Below, piece by piece: positions 9,441-20,282 of a stretch of 64,000 nt of DNA. Source of the stretch: Avena insularis (taxonomy: Eukaryota > Streptophyta > Magnoliopsida > Poales > Poaceae); assembly GCA_023614405.1 (NCBI GenBank), contig CM042692.1, forward strand, positions 123,807,503 through 123,871,502, written 5' to 3'. A program made the translations under genes and the position numbers. A model generated the notes under the pieces. That model was given only the letters and a program-made list of their open reading frames with translations, searched no databases and was not told the DNA's origin. The number at the start of each line of letters is the position of its first letter. Position 1 is the stretch's first letter.

Positions 9441-11865
9441 GAGAAGAAATCTAGTAGCTCATTCGGCCCCTCTTTAGCTCAGAACATTTTTATTTGGTCT
9501 TTTCGGGATCAAGGGACTGCTGACCACAACCCAGTGAAATTGGAGCAAGGAGTCCATGGAGCATAGTCGAAAACATATTAATTCGGTCTTTTAGGGGTCA
9601 TGGGACTGCTGAGCACAACCCACTAAAATTTGAGAATGAAGCCCATGGGGCATAGCCTACGGAGTATAACCCACGTAGAGCAGCCTATGTAGAATAGCCA
9701 AACCCTTTTTATTTCGGCCTTTTGGGCATTGCCCACACCTCTCAAAATAAAATAAAAACTCTGCCTACACATGCTTTTAAGAAAATATTCAATTATGTGA
9801 CATTTTATAAATTGAGAAGCCAGGAGAACTACCCTTTTATATTTTAAAAGAGATAAACATAGACACACAAAATATTTTAAAGACGACTAATACATAAATT
9901 GTAGTACTTATAAAAGTTTAATGATATTAATTCTATAAATATCTTTGTTGTAGTGGCAACACACTCAGTTTACGTTTATTTGATTTGAAGGTCTTTTATT
10001 CGAATCATATCTTGGGTTTATATTTTTTCTTCTAGCAATATCGCATTACGAAGAGGCTGACATCACGAACCCACCAGCATGCAACGTCCCTAGAGTGTGT
10101 TTTAAGGGTGGGTTCGAAAAAAGTTTAAATACTTGTACAGAGAGGCTCGCATCAGGGACCTACCAGAAGAACATACAAGCCTGCATCAGGGACCCACAAG
10201 CCAGAACATGCTAGAGAGGCTGACATAAGGGTCCCAATAGTAAGACCATACACGGCTGCCACGGTGAAAACAGCGGATGCGGCCAAAAAAAGTCTATCAT
10301 ACACACGTTGTACTTACAGAGAAGCTGACATGTCGGACCCAACAGGCCCAAGCATAGCCCATGAAATTATCCTATCAGCCCAAATCATAGCCCAATACCT
10401 TCTAATTTGGCCTTTTCATGGTCTTGTGGCCACCGACCATAGCCTATTCAATTTAGGAGTGAGTCCATGGAATATAAGCCATGACGAATAGGGCATCCGC
10501 CCCAACTTAGCCTAGAATCTTTTTAATTTGGCCTTTATGAGCATTTTTTGTACTCTGAGGCTGACATCTGGGACCCGAAAAACAGTCCAACATATACACA
10601 TTTCTTTCAAATAGAGGCTGTCAGCTGGGACCCAGCATAGACACGTTTCCTGCATAGAGGTGGTTGACATCTGGGACCCAGCAAGTTGCCAAGGTCAAAA
10701 CACCGGACATGGCCAAAAAAAAGTCCATCATACGCACGTTTCATTTACAGAGAGGCTGATATGTGGGACCCAGCATCGTGACCTTATATATATGCTGTAT
10801 CGAGCAACATTGCCAGTTCGAAACGGGGAGGTGCGAGCGATAAAAAAGTTTAGCATACACATGTTTCTTGTAATAAGAGGCTGAAATGGGGGACCCAGCA
10901 GTGTGAGCAAACGATAGATTCGTCGAGCAACGCTATCTAGTTCGGAACAGGGTAGTGCTAGAGAAGAAACAAATTCCATCATACCCATGATTCTTCTAAT
11001 GTGAGGCTGATATAAGGGACCCACCAGTCTAAATAAACGGCTGATGCAACGAGCAACGCTATCAAGTTCAGAACACGAAGACGCGACAAAGGGTAAAAAG
11101 TCCATCATACACATGTGTCTTCTAATGAGAGGATGACATGTGGGGCCCAGCAGCATGATTAAACGGTAGATGCATCGACCAACGCTATCAAGTTCAGAAT
11201 AGGGTAATGCGAGCGAAGGAAAAAATCCATCATACACAAGTTTCTTCTAATGAGAGGATGACATGTGGGGCTCAGGAGGTTGGTTAAACGGTAGATGCGT
11301 CGAGCAGCGCTATCGATTTCGAACAGGGTAGCGCCAACGAAGGAAAAAATTCCATCATACACATGTTTCTTCTAATGAGAGGATGACATGTGGGTCCTAG
11401 GAGGTGGATTAAACGATAGATGCATTGAGCAGCGCTATCAACTTCAGAACAGGGTAGCGCGAGTGAAGGAAAAAAATCCATTATACACACGATCCTTCTA
11501 ATGAGAGGCTAACATGTGGGACCTAGCAGCCTGACTAAATGGCAGACGCATCGAGCAATGTTATCGAGTTCAAATCAGGGAGGCGCGACCGAAAAGTATG
11601 GTCCGCTAGAGACACTGACATCCGGGACCCACACGCCTCAAAAGACTTTGACGAGTCAACCTCGCGTGAGGAAACGGAAATCTTACTTCTGCCACGTGTC
11701 AGCTGAGCTTCCTCCATGTTTTTAGAGGTTCTGTCGTAGTAGAGGTCCGCGAAATCGGAAAAAAAAGTTTTCCATCGGCCGAGCAGAGAATTTCGTCGCG
11801 GAAGACGTGCCTTCTACGACGACCGTCAGACTAAGTCATTGCGGAAGGAAAGCTTTCTTGTAGTG
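9441..11865 (+). mobile_element. CACTA transposon end, left copy (terminus at 11865)
   Basis: The sequence ends ..ctttcttgtagtg at 11865, the mirror of the CACTACAAGAAA terminus seen at 42144. The 40 bp inside both termini is nearly the same after reversal (ccttccgcaatga.., ..cgtcttccgcgacgaaattctc). Inward lie a ~125 bp subterminal array and then a block with tttggccttttnggg and catggagcatagcc phrases, which is matched in reverse by 43610-43745 plus 50685-50760. No transposase is seen. The opposite end of this element is not identified and may lie left of the window. The gene copies L1 and L2 probably sit inside the element, because the inverted copy has the same order. Confidence 0.75.
10541..11660 (+). 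repeat. CACTA subterminal array, left (about 9 units of ~125 bp)
   Basis: Units carry cttctaatgagaggatgacatgtgggnccc.., then a stretch like taaacggtagatgcatcgagcaacgctatcaagttcagaacagggtagcgcgagcgaagg, then ccatcatacacatg. Clear unit junctions lie near 10870, 10990, 11110, 11245, 11370 and 11490. Subterminal repeats of this kind are where CACTA transposases bind in known families. The reading frames across the array repeat with the unit and are artefacts. Confidence 0.8.
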
Positions 11866-12721
11866 TGAAATGAGACTCCATCTTGCTTATTCAATTTATA
11901 AACAACCTGTAGGGATTAAAGAAAATATAGTAGTTAAAATTAAAGGATGTCCTGTTCTTATTGATCTTGTTATAGTGGACATGCTTGAATATCTCGTTGC
12001 TCCTATAATTCTAGGTAGGCCACTCCTAAGAACTATCAAATAATTAATTTACATGAAGGAAATGTGAGAATAGGACTACCATCTAGAGAATCTTTTGAAG
12101 TCCACTTTCCTAAAAAGAAAAAGTTCAAACCTAGTGATGATGGTGTCATTATTTTGAAAGCTAACTATTTTAAGGTGGGTGTTCTACTTCTAAAACCAAA
12201 TGATGATCGTATGGGTCAAACTAATTGACCTTAACTAGAAACGCTTAATGGGAGGCAACCCATATGAAATATTTTTTTACTTGTGTTAGTTTTGTCTTGT
12301 TTTTGTTTTAATAAAGGAGTGTTTAAGAAAATCCTTCAAAGAACTCTGTAATATTTGCTAACACTTGGCCAAAAAAGGTACTGAAATTTAGTAAAATATT
12401 TTTGCTGTCATTCTTTTGTTATAGCAGATCTGCAAAGGCGTATAAAGTTTCTACTGATTTTTTTAAGTTTTTGATGTTTTCAGAGGTTTAACGACCAGTA
12501 GTACGACCGGGTCTGGTCGTACCACGAGCCCATACCACATCTCGGCACCAAAGAATGAATTCTCAGATTTTTGTTTCCAGGAGATAGACGTTTTAACGAC
12601 CTGCCGTACAACTGGAGTTGCCCGTACCGCGCGCCCGTACCTCCCCAGAGCAAAATATCAGAAATTAAAAAAGATAATGCACACTTAATGGCCAACGGTA
12701 AGGGGCGTGCGATAGTACCGC
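11866..12721 (+). mobile_element. Athila-like element H, piece 1
   Basis: This starts directly after the CACTA terminus. It holds the end of an aspartic-protease domain (11870-12045), then degenerate sequence, then the motif gggaggcaaccc at about 12250. That motif in related grass elements marks the junction after the gag-pol coding part. The tract 12480-12720 is rich in cgtaccg-like words (pyrimidine/purine alternations such as ggtcgtacc), and the same style resumes at 26069. The piece is therefore read as continuous with 26069-27527 before insertion of 12722-26068. Confidence 0.5.
11870..12045 (+). pseudogene. Retropepsin C-terminal fragment of Athila-like H
   Basis: One frame reads KQPVGIKENIVV..PVLIDLVIVDM..PIILGRPLLRTI and then TAA. 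The (E/K)PVGI.E...VK, VLDM/IVDM and ILGRP(F/L)L motifs are those of the Athila-lineage aspartic protease. The catalytic D-S/T-G loop would lie upstream and is absent, so the fragment starts after the active site. It is cut off on the left by the CACTA terminus. No reverse transcriptase or integrase follows before the gggaggcaaccc linker. Confidence 0.6.
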
Positions 12722-14030
12722 TGTCACGTCCCGAGACCGGCCCCGAGAGAGTGACAGTCGCCGTGCACATATAGACCGGGAGGTCAACATACCCCCAAGG
12801 CTCAAAGACACGGTATAAGACGGCACAGTGGATCTCGAGAAGCTCAAAACATATATTATTACAAGTTTATTATACATTTACAAAAGAATACAACTAGATT
12901 CCTAAATCACTTCCCGTCCACCGATCCAGCTAAACTTCCCAATGATGACTTCTCCGCACTCTGTATCTAAAAACAAAAGGAAGGAAGGGTTAGTACAAAA
13001 AGTAAAATAGGCTTTGTTGTCCAAAAACAGGTGAATAAAGTTGTTAAGCAAATTAAAAACATATGGTTCCACGTATGAAAGTAAGCATTCCCAAACTCAG
13101 GAGTGATAGGGTTTAATATTAACGCTTTTACACTCTCTAGAACCACACATGCCTCTAGAAGAGCAGAGCCCTTTGACCCACTAAAATCTGGATACCTGAA
13201 TTTACTAATGTCGATGGCTACTATGGATCCATCACTGACACGTTCCAGTTCAGGACCGTCCCCTAGCGGAGAACTCAGTCAATCCCATACCTAAACTGTG
13301 ACCAGTACAATACGGTTATCTTCGAAGCACCGGGTTTTATTTAAAAAACATTTGTATCAATTCCCATGGTCTTCTCTAAATCCATGGCATGCTAAATACA
13401 TGGTTCGTATCGGTGGCTCCAGTGGATCCATCACCGCATCACGACACGGGTTATTAGCCACAAATATTTCAACGGAATATCCACACATCTTATATCTCAA
13501 ATAATTCATCATAAATATTAACAACAAAATATACCCTACAAGATATATGAGAGATGCATGAAGAGATTGCCTGGGTTAGAATAAATCTTCTTGATATGGA
13601 AATCCAGATTAGATATAAATTCCATTAGAAAACCACCAACAATCAAATAATCCCAAGAAGTATAAAAAATCCAGTAGCAATGCAAACATGGCTCGACACT
13701 TCACCAACACCTCCCCTCTGAATTCCCATGGTCTGACAAGTATGTGGGTGTGACTACCGATATCTCTCACTCTCACAATTATTTATAGGCTTAATCCTGA
13801 ACAAATGCGAGCGATTTGAGAGCATGTGCCGTGTAGAGCTGCCGCTCTGTGTCGCTACTGGTGGGCCTACACCGCTCTGTGTCACTGGTCGTGGGCCTCC
13901 CTCGCTACCATCGTTGCATGTGGGCTTGTTATGCCTAAGCAGCTGCGAGCCCTGTGAGGCCATCTACGACGCGCACTGATATCATGTGCCGCTGGTTGTG
14001 GGCCTCTGCTGATCCGTATTGCTGCCTTTA
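12722..14030. mobile_element. LTR-like segment beginning TGTCACGTCCCGAGACC
   Basis: The segment opens with TGTCACGTCCCGAGACC, a typical start for Gypsy-type LTRs in grasses, and continues as AT-rich, gene-free sequence. It changes character near 13800-14030, where GC-rich repeats of gtgggcctnc appear (tactggtgggcctacaccgctctgtgtc and variants). No matching second LTR, primer-binding site or target duplication could be fixed by eye, so the right boundary is approximate. It could be a solo LTR or a truncated element. Confidence 0.35.
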
Positions 14031-14710
14031 GGCCAAGAGCAATCTCCCGCCTCTCTCTCTATCCTAAAGATCCGAAACCTATCTTCTCTCAACCCGTCTC
14101 TCACCTCCCTGGCAGCGGCGGCAGCTGAGCATCGGGCGACGATTGGGCATCGCGCGGAGGCAACGACGACCTACCATCCATCGTAGTTCCACACCACGGC
14201 TGAGCAGTCATGTTGTCCCCCACGTCTTCTTTGCTTTCTCCCTAATGCCGCCGCCTACGCCGTGGACAACATGGAGGGTCTCCACTCCGTCGCCACCGTG
14301 GAGGCTTCTCCTGGTGGGGCGCACCCCTGCGCCGTCGAGATCTGCCTCGGCGTCACCAAGGTCATCGTGCCGGACCTGTCCGTCGGCGTCTCTCCCCAAC
14401 TCTACCCTCCCCTCACCACCGCCGCCCGCCTCAACGAACACCACGTCCGAGGGGGACACAAATCCTTTCCACCGGCGTCCCTCCCCATATCTTCCCTTCC
14501 CTCACCACCGCCGCCCGTCTCAACGACCACTACTTCAGTCTGCACCTCTTGGACCATCAGGGTGGAGCTGCTCAGCACCCTCTAGGAGGAGATGGCCCTC
14601 AAGGACCGCCTCGACCTGCTGCAGGGGATCCTCGAGCGCACCACCGAGGATATGGATTTGCCGGGGTCATAGCCTAATAGGGAGGCTCCCCATGACCTGC
14701 CATCATTGAT
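14031..14710 (+). other. GC-rich first-exon-like segment of an unidentified gene-like region
   Basis: A CT-rich leader (ctctctctctatcc) is followed by GC-rich sequence with open frames in two phases. One frame from 14262 (MDNMEGLHSVATVEAS..) runs to 14585. The phrase ctcaccaccgccgcccgcctcaacgaaca occurs twice (near 14413 and 14501) with flanking similarity, so a ~85 bp internal duplication is likely and has shifted the frame. The downstream piece reads EEMALKDRLDLLQGILERTTEDMD before TAG. The family is not recognised. Composition is unlike the AT-rich TEs around it, so it may be a captured or degraded host exon. Confidence 0.35.
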
Positions 14711-15140
14711 ACATCGTTCGCCTAGTCGCCACCCAGGCCGGTTGTTGATGTGCCTGCTGGTTTTGCTAATGTTTTCCTATTTTCGTGTGCTTTTGCTAGA
14801 TGTGTAGTTCCCGTTATTACAAATTATGTTTATTTGGTTCTGTACGAACAAGCCATGGTGGATTTTGGATGGCATTGGTGGCCTTTCTGTTGCTACTGTT
14901 TCTCCTGAGCTATTAGCATTGCAAGATGTTGAATTTGCGCCTCGCTCATTGGGTAAATGTGGATCTAATCATCTTCTGCATGGTCTATTCGTATTTTACA
15001 TGTTCTTTGTTCTGATTTGAGTATCTTTCTAAATTCCTTTTGTGCTTTAATATGGCAAATTGGGTGAGTTGAGCAAACATTAATAATTCAGTTAGTGCCA
15101 AGCGACGTTTTATCATGTTAACCTGTGTATTTAGTTACTA
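14711..15140 (+). other. Intron-like stretch with one candidate exon
   Basis: AT-rich sequence surrounds a coding-like line at about 14866-14952 (DGIGGLSVATVSPELLALQDVEFAPRSLG) that ends at ttg|ggtaaatg, a possible 5' splice site. No homologue is recognised, and the exon call rests only on composition and the splice-like end. Confidence 0.25.
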
Positions 15141-15307
15141 CTCCCTCCATTTCAAAATATAAGATGTTTTAGCTTTATGAAACGTGTATCTAGACCTATT
15201 TTAGTGTGTAGGTTCACTCCAAATCTAGATGAACCTAGGCACTAAAAAAGGTCTAGATACACTACATCCACAAAGCTAAAACATCTTATATTTTGAAACG
15301 GAGGGAG
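15141..15307. mobile_element. Stowaway MITE 1 (167 bp)
   Basis: The ends are CTCCCTCCATTTCAAAATATAAG and its near-perfect inverted counterpart ending gaaacggagggag. It is flanked on both sides by TA, the Tc1/mariner-type target duplication. It lies in the gene-like region, where Stowaway elements are common. Confidence 0.93.
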
Positions 15308-15959
15308 TATTAATAACAAATTATCTTCAGATAGGGTGGAGCAAAGTAAATATAAACATAGAAGAATCTATATCAGCATGTTGTCACTCCTTTATAAACT
15401 GGTAAAATAGAAGTAATCTTGCATATTTGAGGTACAACAATTATCAATGAAGAGAAAAAAACAACAAACGAGTTATCTTTCTTAATCTAAGGCTTAAGTT
15501 TGTCTGTGAACTTTGGTAGCGAATGATTTTCCAAAGAGGGAGAACTTAAAGGGTAAGCACTATAGAATTTTCAATAAAATAGAAGATCGAGAGAACAATA
15601 TATTGAGAGTTAATTAAGCCCGTGGCTGTAGCTATTTATAGATTATCGTAGCTTAAGTTATAGAGACTAAGATTCAATAATACAAATTTCTCACCTTTGA
15701 ACCTAAATGAATATTCAGCAAAGGTAGCAACAAAACGGTCATACAGATCCTGACATAATGGAGTAGGCAAAAACAGGTATTATCCAAATTAACAAAGAAT
15801 TTTTTTATTCTGTACATCGAAGTAATATTAGATACACTTATCCTTTCAAAAACTCAACACTCCAACATTATCAATATCTGAAGTACCTACGGTGGGGCTA
15901 TATTCTACTTTGAGGCTTCCTTGAACCATGTATGCATTTCATTCCTCTGATTCCAAGTA
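15308..15959. other. Gene-free AT-rich stretch between MITEs
   Basis: No reading frame or repeat is recognised in this stretch. It would fit an intron of the surrounding gene-like region, but no splice junctions are supported. Confidence 0.3.
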
Positions 15960-16046
15960 CTCCCTCCGTCCAGAAATAACTGACTATGGGTCTAGATACA
16001 TTCGAATCTAGACAAAGCCAAGTCAGTTTTTTCTGGACGGAGGGAG
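15960..16046. mobile_element. Stowaway MITE 2 (87 bp)
   Basis: It starts CTCCCTCCGTCCAGAAATAA and ends ..tttctggacggagggag, a strong inverted repeat with TA on both sides. The centre (gggtctagatacattcgaatctagac) is itself palindromic. It is a very short Stowaway of the kind that can fold into one long hairpin. Confidence 0.95.
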
Positions 16047-17380
16047 TAGTAAATTCAGGGCACAAAATTCAAGGGTTATGAAAATCTAATAATTTCACTG
16101 CAAGTTCGAGTATTCCTGGTCCTTCATCTTTAGTTGATCCATATGATTTATCTGCTGGCTGGCTATCGATGGGTTATGATCATGCTCTTCATTTGCATGA
16201 TCGGAGTTATTGGTCTCCTTTGTTACTATATTAAAGTTTGTGAGATTAGCACAGTCTTTGTGGTAGTGAACGATGGTTTTATTTTTTACCTTTTCGTGTT
16301 TGGCAAGAGTAGGTACCAGGATACTTACTTCTTTCTCTGACATATGCAGGTTGCCATACACCGTTACAACTGCAGGACAACAAACAATATTAGTATATAA
16401 ATCTTTTTTAAGCTGCTTTGGATTTCTCTGTTCTTTGCCTGCTCCGTGTCCGAATGATTGGGCTCCTACAAATTTTGGTGTAGGTAAATATAAGATGTTG
16501 GGTCAAGGAGACTATGGTGTGAGGGGAGCAGAGAGGTCATCTTGATCGGCAAATTTGGTCATCAGCAACTGCTGGTTTAATTTTTTTATGCCTTTGAACT
16601 CTACTTATCGTTTAGGCTTTGTCACAAGAACGGTACTGTTTATTCACCACTTCAGTTGATTGTAACAATCTATTTCTATTTCTATGGTCCTAGGTCCTTG
16701 GTTGTTCCAGGTTTTTTATCAGACATAGTTATATAAACACGAGTATCTTTAGTTTGTCTTCTATAATTTTCTTTAGCACTATGTACTACGTTGTTTAGAT
16801 GAATTAATCCCCAATCCCTGGCTATTTTCTCTTTTTGGTATAATTTTGCTAAGACACCACACATTGGTGTATTCTATGGAAGTTTACATGGAACAAATAT
16901 TCAAACTGAACTTCGTGATCCATGCTTTGAATGATTCTCATTGAGATATACTCACGTATATCTATTAATTAATTTCCTTGCTTCTCATGTACCGGATACT
17001 TGTACAATTTTATACGTTTGTTCACTTTCTAAGTAAATCGGTTATGCATGGACAAACAATTTTGATGCTATCACTATGCCCATATTTATTTTTATTTTTT
17101 CTAGCACTCAAGAAACCACCACAGGGAATATCACTTATTTAGTACTTTATGTTTCAAGAGAGTGTTCGCAATATGGAGTTTTTTGCTGACAGCTAAGTTG
17201 GATTTTTCAGGCATAGTATTTTGACTATCCAGATAAAAAATGCAAGACAGCAGAGTGCATTGGCCACGAATGAAGTAAATCTTCATGGGCAAAGTCCAGC
17301 AGAGTTTGCAGTCTCTGTGTATGTTATGGACCGGTCTCCCAGTTTCAGTTGTTGCCAGCTGACACAATGGTGCAATCAAT
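16047..17380. other. AT-rich gene-like interior, no firm gene
   Basis: Only short frames occur. A possible small exon lies near 16349-16373, between a tatgcag and a ctgcag. The rest looks like intron or degraded sequence. No TE ends are seen. Confidence 0.25.
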
Positions 17381-17385
17381 CCCTA

Positions 17386-17545
17386 ATAAATTAGATATAT
17401 CTAAAGCATGGAGGTCCACCAATCTACCAATGAGAAGATTGTTCCGTCATTTCCTTATCATCGCTGATAAATTAGATCTATCTAAAAGCATGGAGGTCCA
17501 CCAATCTACCGGTGACAAGATTATTCAGTCATTTCCTTATCATAG
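17386..17545 (+). repeat. Tandem duplication of ~80 bp
   Basis: The line gataaattagat(a/c)tatctaaa.gcatggaggtccaccaatctacc occurs at about 17387 and again at about 17466. Each copy is followed by a related tcatttccttatcat tail. The second copy sits in an open frame (..SMEVHQSTGDKIIQSFPYHRKS..) running to 17651. Whether it is coding is unknown. Confidence 0.75.
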
Positions 17546-17962
17546 GAAATCCTATGAGTCAAAAGTGATAGGACTTCCCTTGAGGACAACATGTGAAGCG
17601 GGTAGCTCAAAAATAGCAGCCCTATCAGTCTATCATTCCTTAAAAGCTTAAGCATGGTACTGGTTGAGCGATCTGGGGCTAATCGCATTGCATGTTCTCT
17701 GTCTTTGCATGTGGTCCCTGTTGTTTTGCTTGTCGGACGTGGCGACCTGGTGCGTGGGCGTGTGATGCGGTGGCCTGGCTTGGCCACACGTTGGCTGTAG
17801 GGAAAGCTCGGGTGTGTGGTGGCTTTTCCCCGCTGACAAGTGGGTCGTGCTTTGTGGGCCACACCTGTCAGTTTCCTGGTGGATGGGTCGAGTTGTCTTT
17901 CTTACATTGCGTGCGAGTTGTCGGGAGCACTTCTTGTGGTCTTCTAGGCAGACTGGGGCGGA

Positions 17963-18145
17963 TTTCTTTGCTGCCGCGGTTGGGTTTCTCGGTGGCGGTG
18001 CTGGATCTCTTGGCGGCGGTGTGGGGATTTCTGTAGCGGTTGGATTTCTCGGTGGCGGCGCTGGATTTCTTGGCGATGGTGTGGGGATTTATGCCGCGGT
18101 TGGACTTCTCGGTGGCGGCGCTGGGTTTCTTGGCGGCGGTGTGGC
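17963..18145 (+). repeat. 60 bp minisatellite, about three units
   Basis: The sequence repeats every 60 bp: tttctcggtggcggcgctgg at 18046 and 18106, and a variant at 17986. The unit is a multiple of three, so the plus frame reads a Gly-rich 20-residue repeat of the form VGFLGGGAGFLGGGVG. It lies in an open frame 17814-18284. The repeat could be a low-complexity protein segment or a simple minisatellite. Confidence 0.85.
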
Positions 18146-18149
18146 TCTT

Positions 18150-18422
18150 AGTGTTTGTTCTGGTTGTCTTGACTCAGCGGAGAGAAACATGGACATTCTT
18201 GATAGCGTGGGCAAGATTCACCAGCAGGAGGTTCGTCTTTTGTTTTTTTGGTTTCCATGGCTCTTTTCTGTCACCACAGATTGAAGGAGTTTCTTGCCTT
18301 TCTACTGCAGGTTCCTGAGCCCCTATGCCTCCTACAGCATTTGCCAGAGCAGGCGACTTGCGACATCCAGTGTTGACCAGATCTACGGTTCCTGCTAACA
18401 ATATGTATCTTGGCGACAGACC
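18150..18422 (+). other. Candidate exons of the unidentified gene-like region
   Basis: A line SAERNMDILDSVGKIHQQE ends at caggag|gttcgt, a possible donor. A second block 18311-18420 starts after ctgcag and ends at gaccg|gtgagtg, a good donor match. Frames through the two blocks do not agree without a stop, so the exon model is tentative. The protein is not recognised. Confidence 0.25.
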
Positions 18423-19109
18423 GGTGAGTGCGCCCCAGATCTTTTGATTGTACCGTTGCTTCTCTCCTGTTTGTTTAGTTCTTGACACGGTTTATTCGCT
18501 CAGTTTTTTTATTTTTCTTATGAGATGATTTGAGAACAAGATATAGGTCGTTATTAGTAAACTGATAATTTTTATTCCTTTACTCTTTTGCTGATAAAGC
18601 TTTTTAGAGCACGACGTACTGTTTCTTTCTGTGGCTTTACAGTTTAAGGATACTACTTAGTACGTACTCTTGAAAATTATCAAAGTTGCTGTTTATTTAT
18701 TCAATTTTTGGATATAATTCATTTAGCGGGCTGATGTTCTGTTTCTATGTAAAACAGGATTATGCATATCTTTTCTGAGTAAATATGCATCAACATGTGA
18801 TGACTGATGTATGACATAAGTTCTTTCCTGGTGCATGTTAGTCTTTTTTTATGCGCGCTATATGAATTACTTAAAATCTGTGGCTAGCTTTCTTTGGTCT
18901 GATGTTGGCAACAAGGAATGGAAATAGTATGTTCAGAACAGGTTGTTGTTCTAGAAAAAATGTAGTTTTTTGTGTGGTTGTCCTTTGTGTAGAGATATAA
19001 GTTTTCCACCGCTATATGATACTTGATATATAGTTTCAGATAAAGGGTTTTGTTGGTTAGTTTCAGATTGGGTCGATCTTCTCTTTCAAGATTGTTAAAA
19101 AATTCTTTT
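18423..19109. other. Intron-like AT-rich stretch
   Basis: No gene or repeat is recognised here. The base composition and the donor-like start at 18421 suit an intron of the region around it. Confidence 0.25.
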
Positions 19110-19231
19110 CTCTGCATCTCGAATGAGATGTTTGAGATTGTTCGAGATTCGCATGTATCTAGACATGTTTTAGCCTATACATACATGCAAATCTAAATGT
19201 ATCTCAAACATCTGATTCGAGACGGAGGGAG
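19110..19231. mobile_element. Degenerate Stowaway-like MITE 3 (~122 bp)
   Basis: The right end is ..gattcgagacggagggag followed by TA. The left end (ctctgcatctcgaatgagatgtttgag) pairs with it when reversed (ctccctccgtctcgaatcagatgtttgag). The left TIR has lost bases, so the TA on that side is not clear. Confidence 0.7.
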
Positions 19232-19739
19232 TACATATTATAAAGTGGGTTCCTTGGCATAACAAAACTTTAATACAACATTTAATCTGTAATTTAAGAC
19301 CAAGTTAAATGATGTGTAATTGTTACCATGTAATGGTTAGGACTAAATTAACAACGCAAATGATGTATGTACAAAGTTAATGTTGTGAAATTTGGTGCAG
19401 CTCAAGGGTTGAGCAGGCGCATTTTGTTGTTTAGCAGTTGGATTAGTAACCCTAAAGCTTTTATTCTAGGCGTCCATGAATATTTATGGGTTCTTTGTGT
19501 TGTTCTATTGTTTATGTCTAGGTTCAGACATGTATTTTTTCCCTTTGGACCCTATAGACTATCTTATATCTATATACCTTGATACTAAAAGTAGACCGAA
19601 TGTATGAAATCACCATGCGCTTTGTTGTCCTGTATATTGCAGACAAACCATTTGTTTCTTCCCTGTTTTGTTGTTGTTTGTCCACATTTTTAATTCCTTT
19701 CAAAAGGAGAGTATTCATGTCTTATTGTTTTCGCAGGCG

Positions 19740-20282
19740 ATACGTTGTCTCGGATGGCTGTGGCATGTGATATGATAGCACAACTTGGCCTATGTGCCTG
19801 CGCTGAGGGCCTCGATAGCCCAGGGTCTGGAAGGACGGTGGCTTGGATGAGATATAATCTGCCATCCAGGGAAAATCAGTTTGGATTTAAGCTAAAAAAA
19901 AGTGTGGTGCACCGCGTCAGTCAGAAGTAGATGCGGGAGTATGATCGAAACCGGGTATAATATGGATGATGCAAATTACCATTTTTTCAATGTGGCCTTT
20001 AGTCAGTTTGCAGAGCCGCATCACATTGCTGGAGGGGCGGCTTTGGTGGTGGATTTTGCTTGACAGAGGGAACTCACTGATGTTTAATCGCTTCATGAAG
20101 TGATGAGGAAGCTTTCACACATCATTGTTCGATACGATGATGTACTTCCCCTCTCGGCGGTCAAAGGTGTTGATTCTGATATCCTGGTGTCTGCACGGCA
20201 GGAGGAGCTTGCTAGGGAGTTTCTTAGCCTAGCGCATGTCCACGTCTCAAGTACGAATGATGTGGACTTAAAGGTATAAAAA
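19740..20282 (+). pseudogene. Coding-like remnant, family not recognised
   Basis: Block 1 (19740-19930) reads LSRMAVACDMIAQLGLCACA.. after a cgcag acceptor-like site and ends at TAG. Block 2 (from about 19958) keeps one frame reading DDANYHFFNVAFSQFAEPHH.. and, after TGA and TAA codons, LHEVMRKLSHIIVRYDDVL..ARQEELAREFLSLAH, up to about 20275. The long single frame with only two stops indicates former coding sequence. I do not recognise the family and assign no function. It may be the 3' exons of the same gene-like unit that starts near 14.1 kb. Confidence 0.4.

Noticed and set aside
10728..11490. Series of minus-strand frames reading similar CMMDFLPSLALPCSELDSV-type peptides
   Set aside because: They repeat with the ~125 bp CACTA subterminal unit and reappear in the inverted array at 43152-43546; they are artefacts of a repeat, not a protein family.
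14143..14709. 188-residue Pro/Arg/Ser-rich frame
   Set aside because: Composition is that of a GC-rich coding or leader region read in the wrong phase; the other phase (from 14262) looks better, though also unrecognised.
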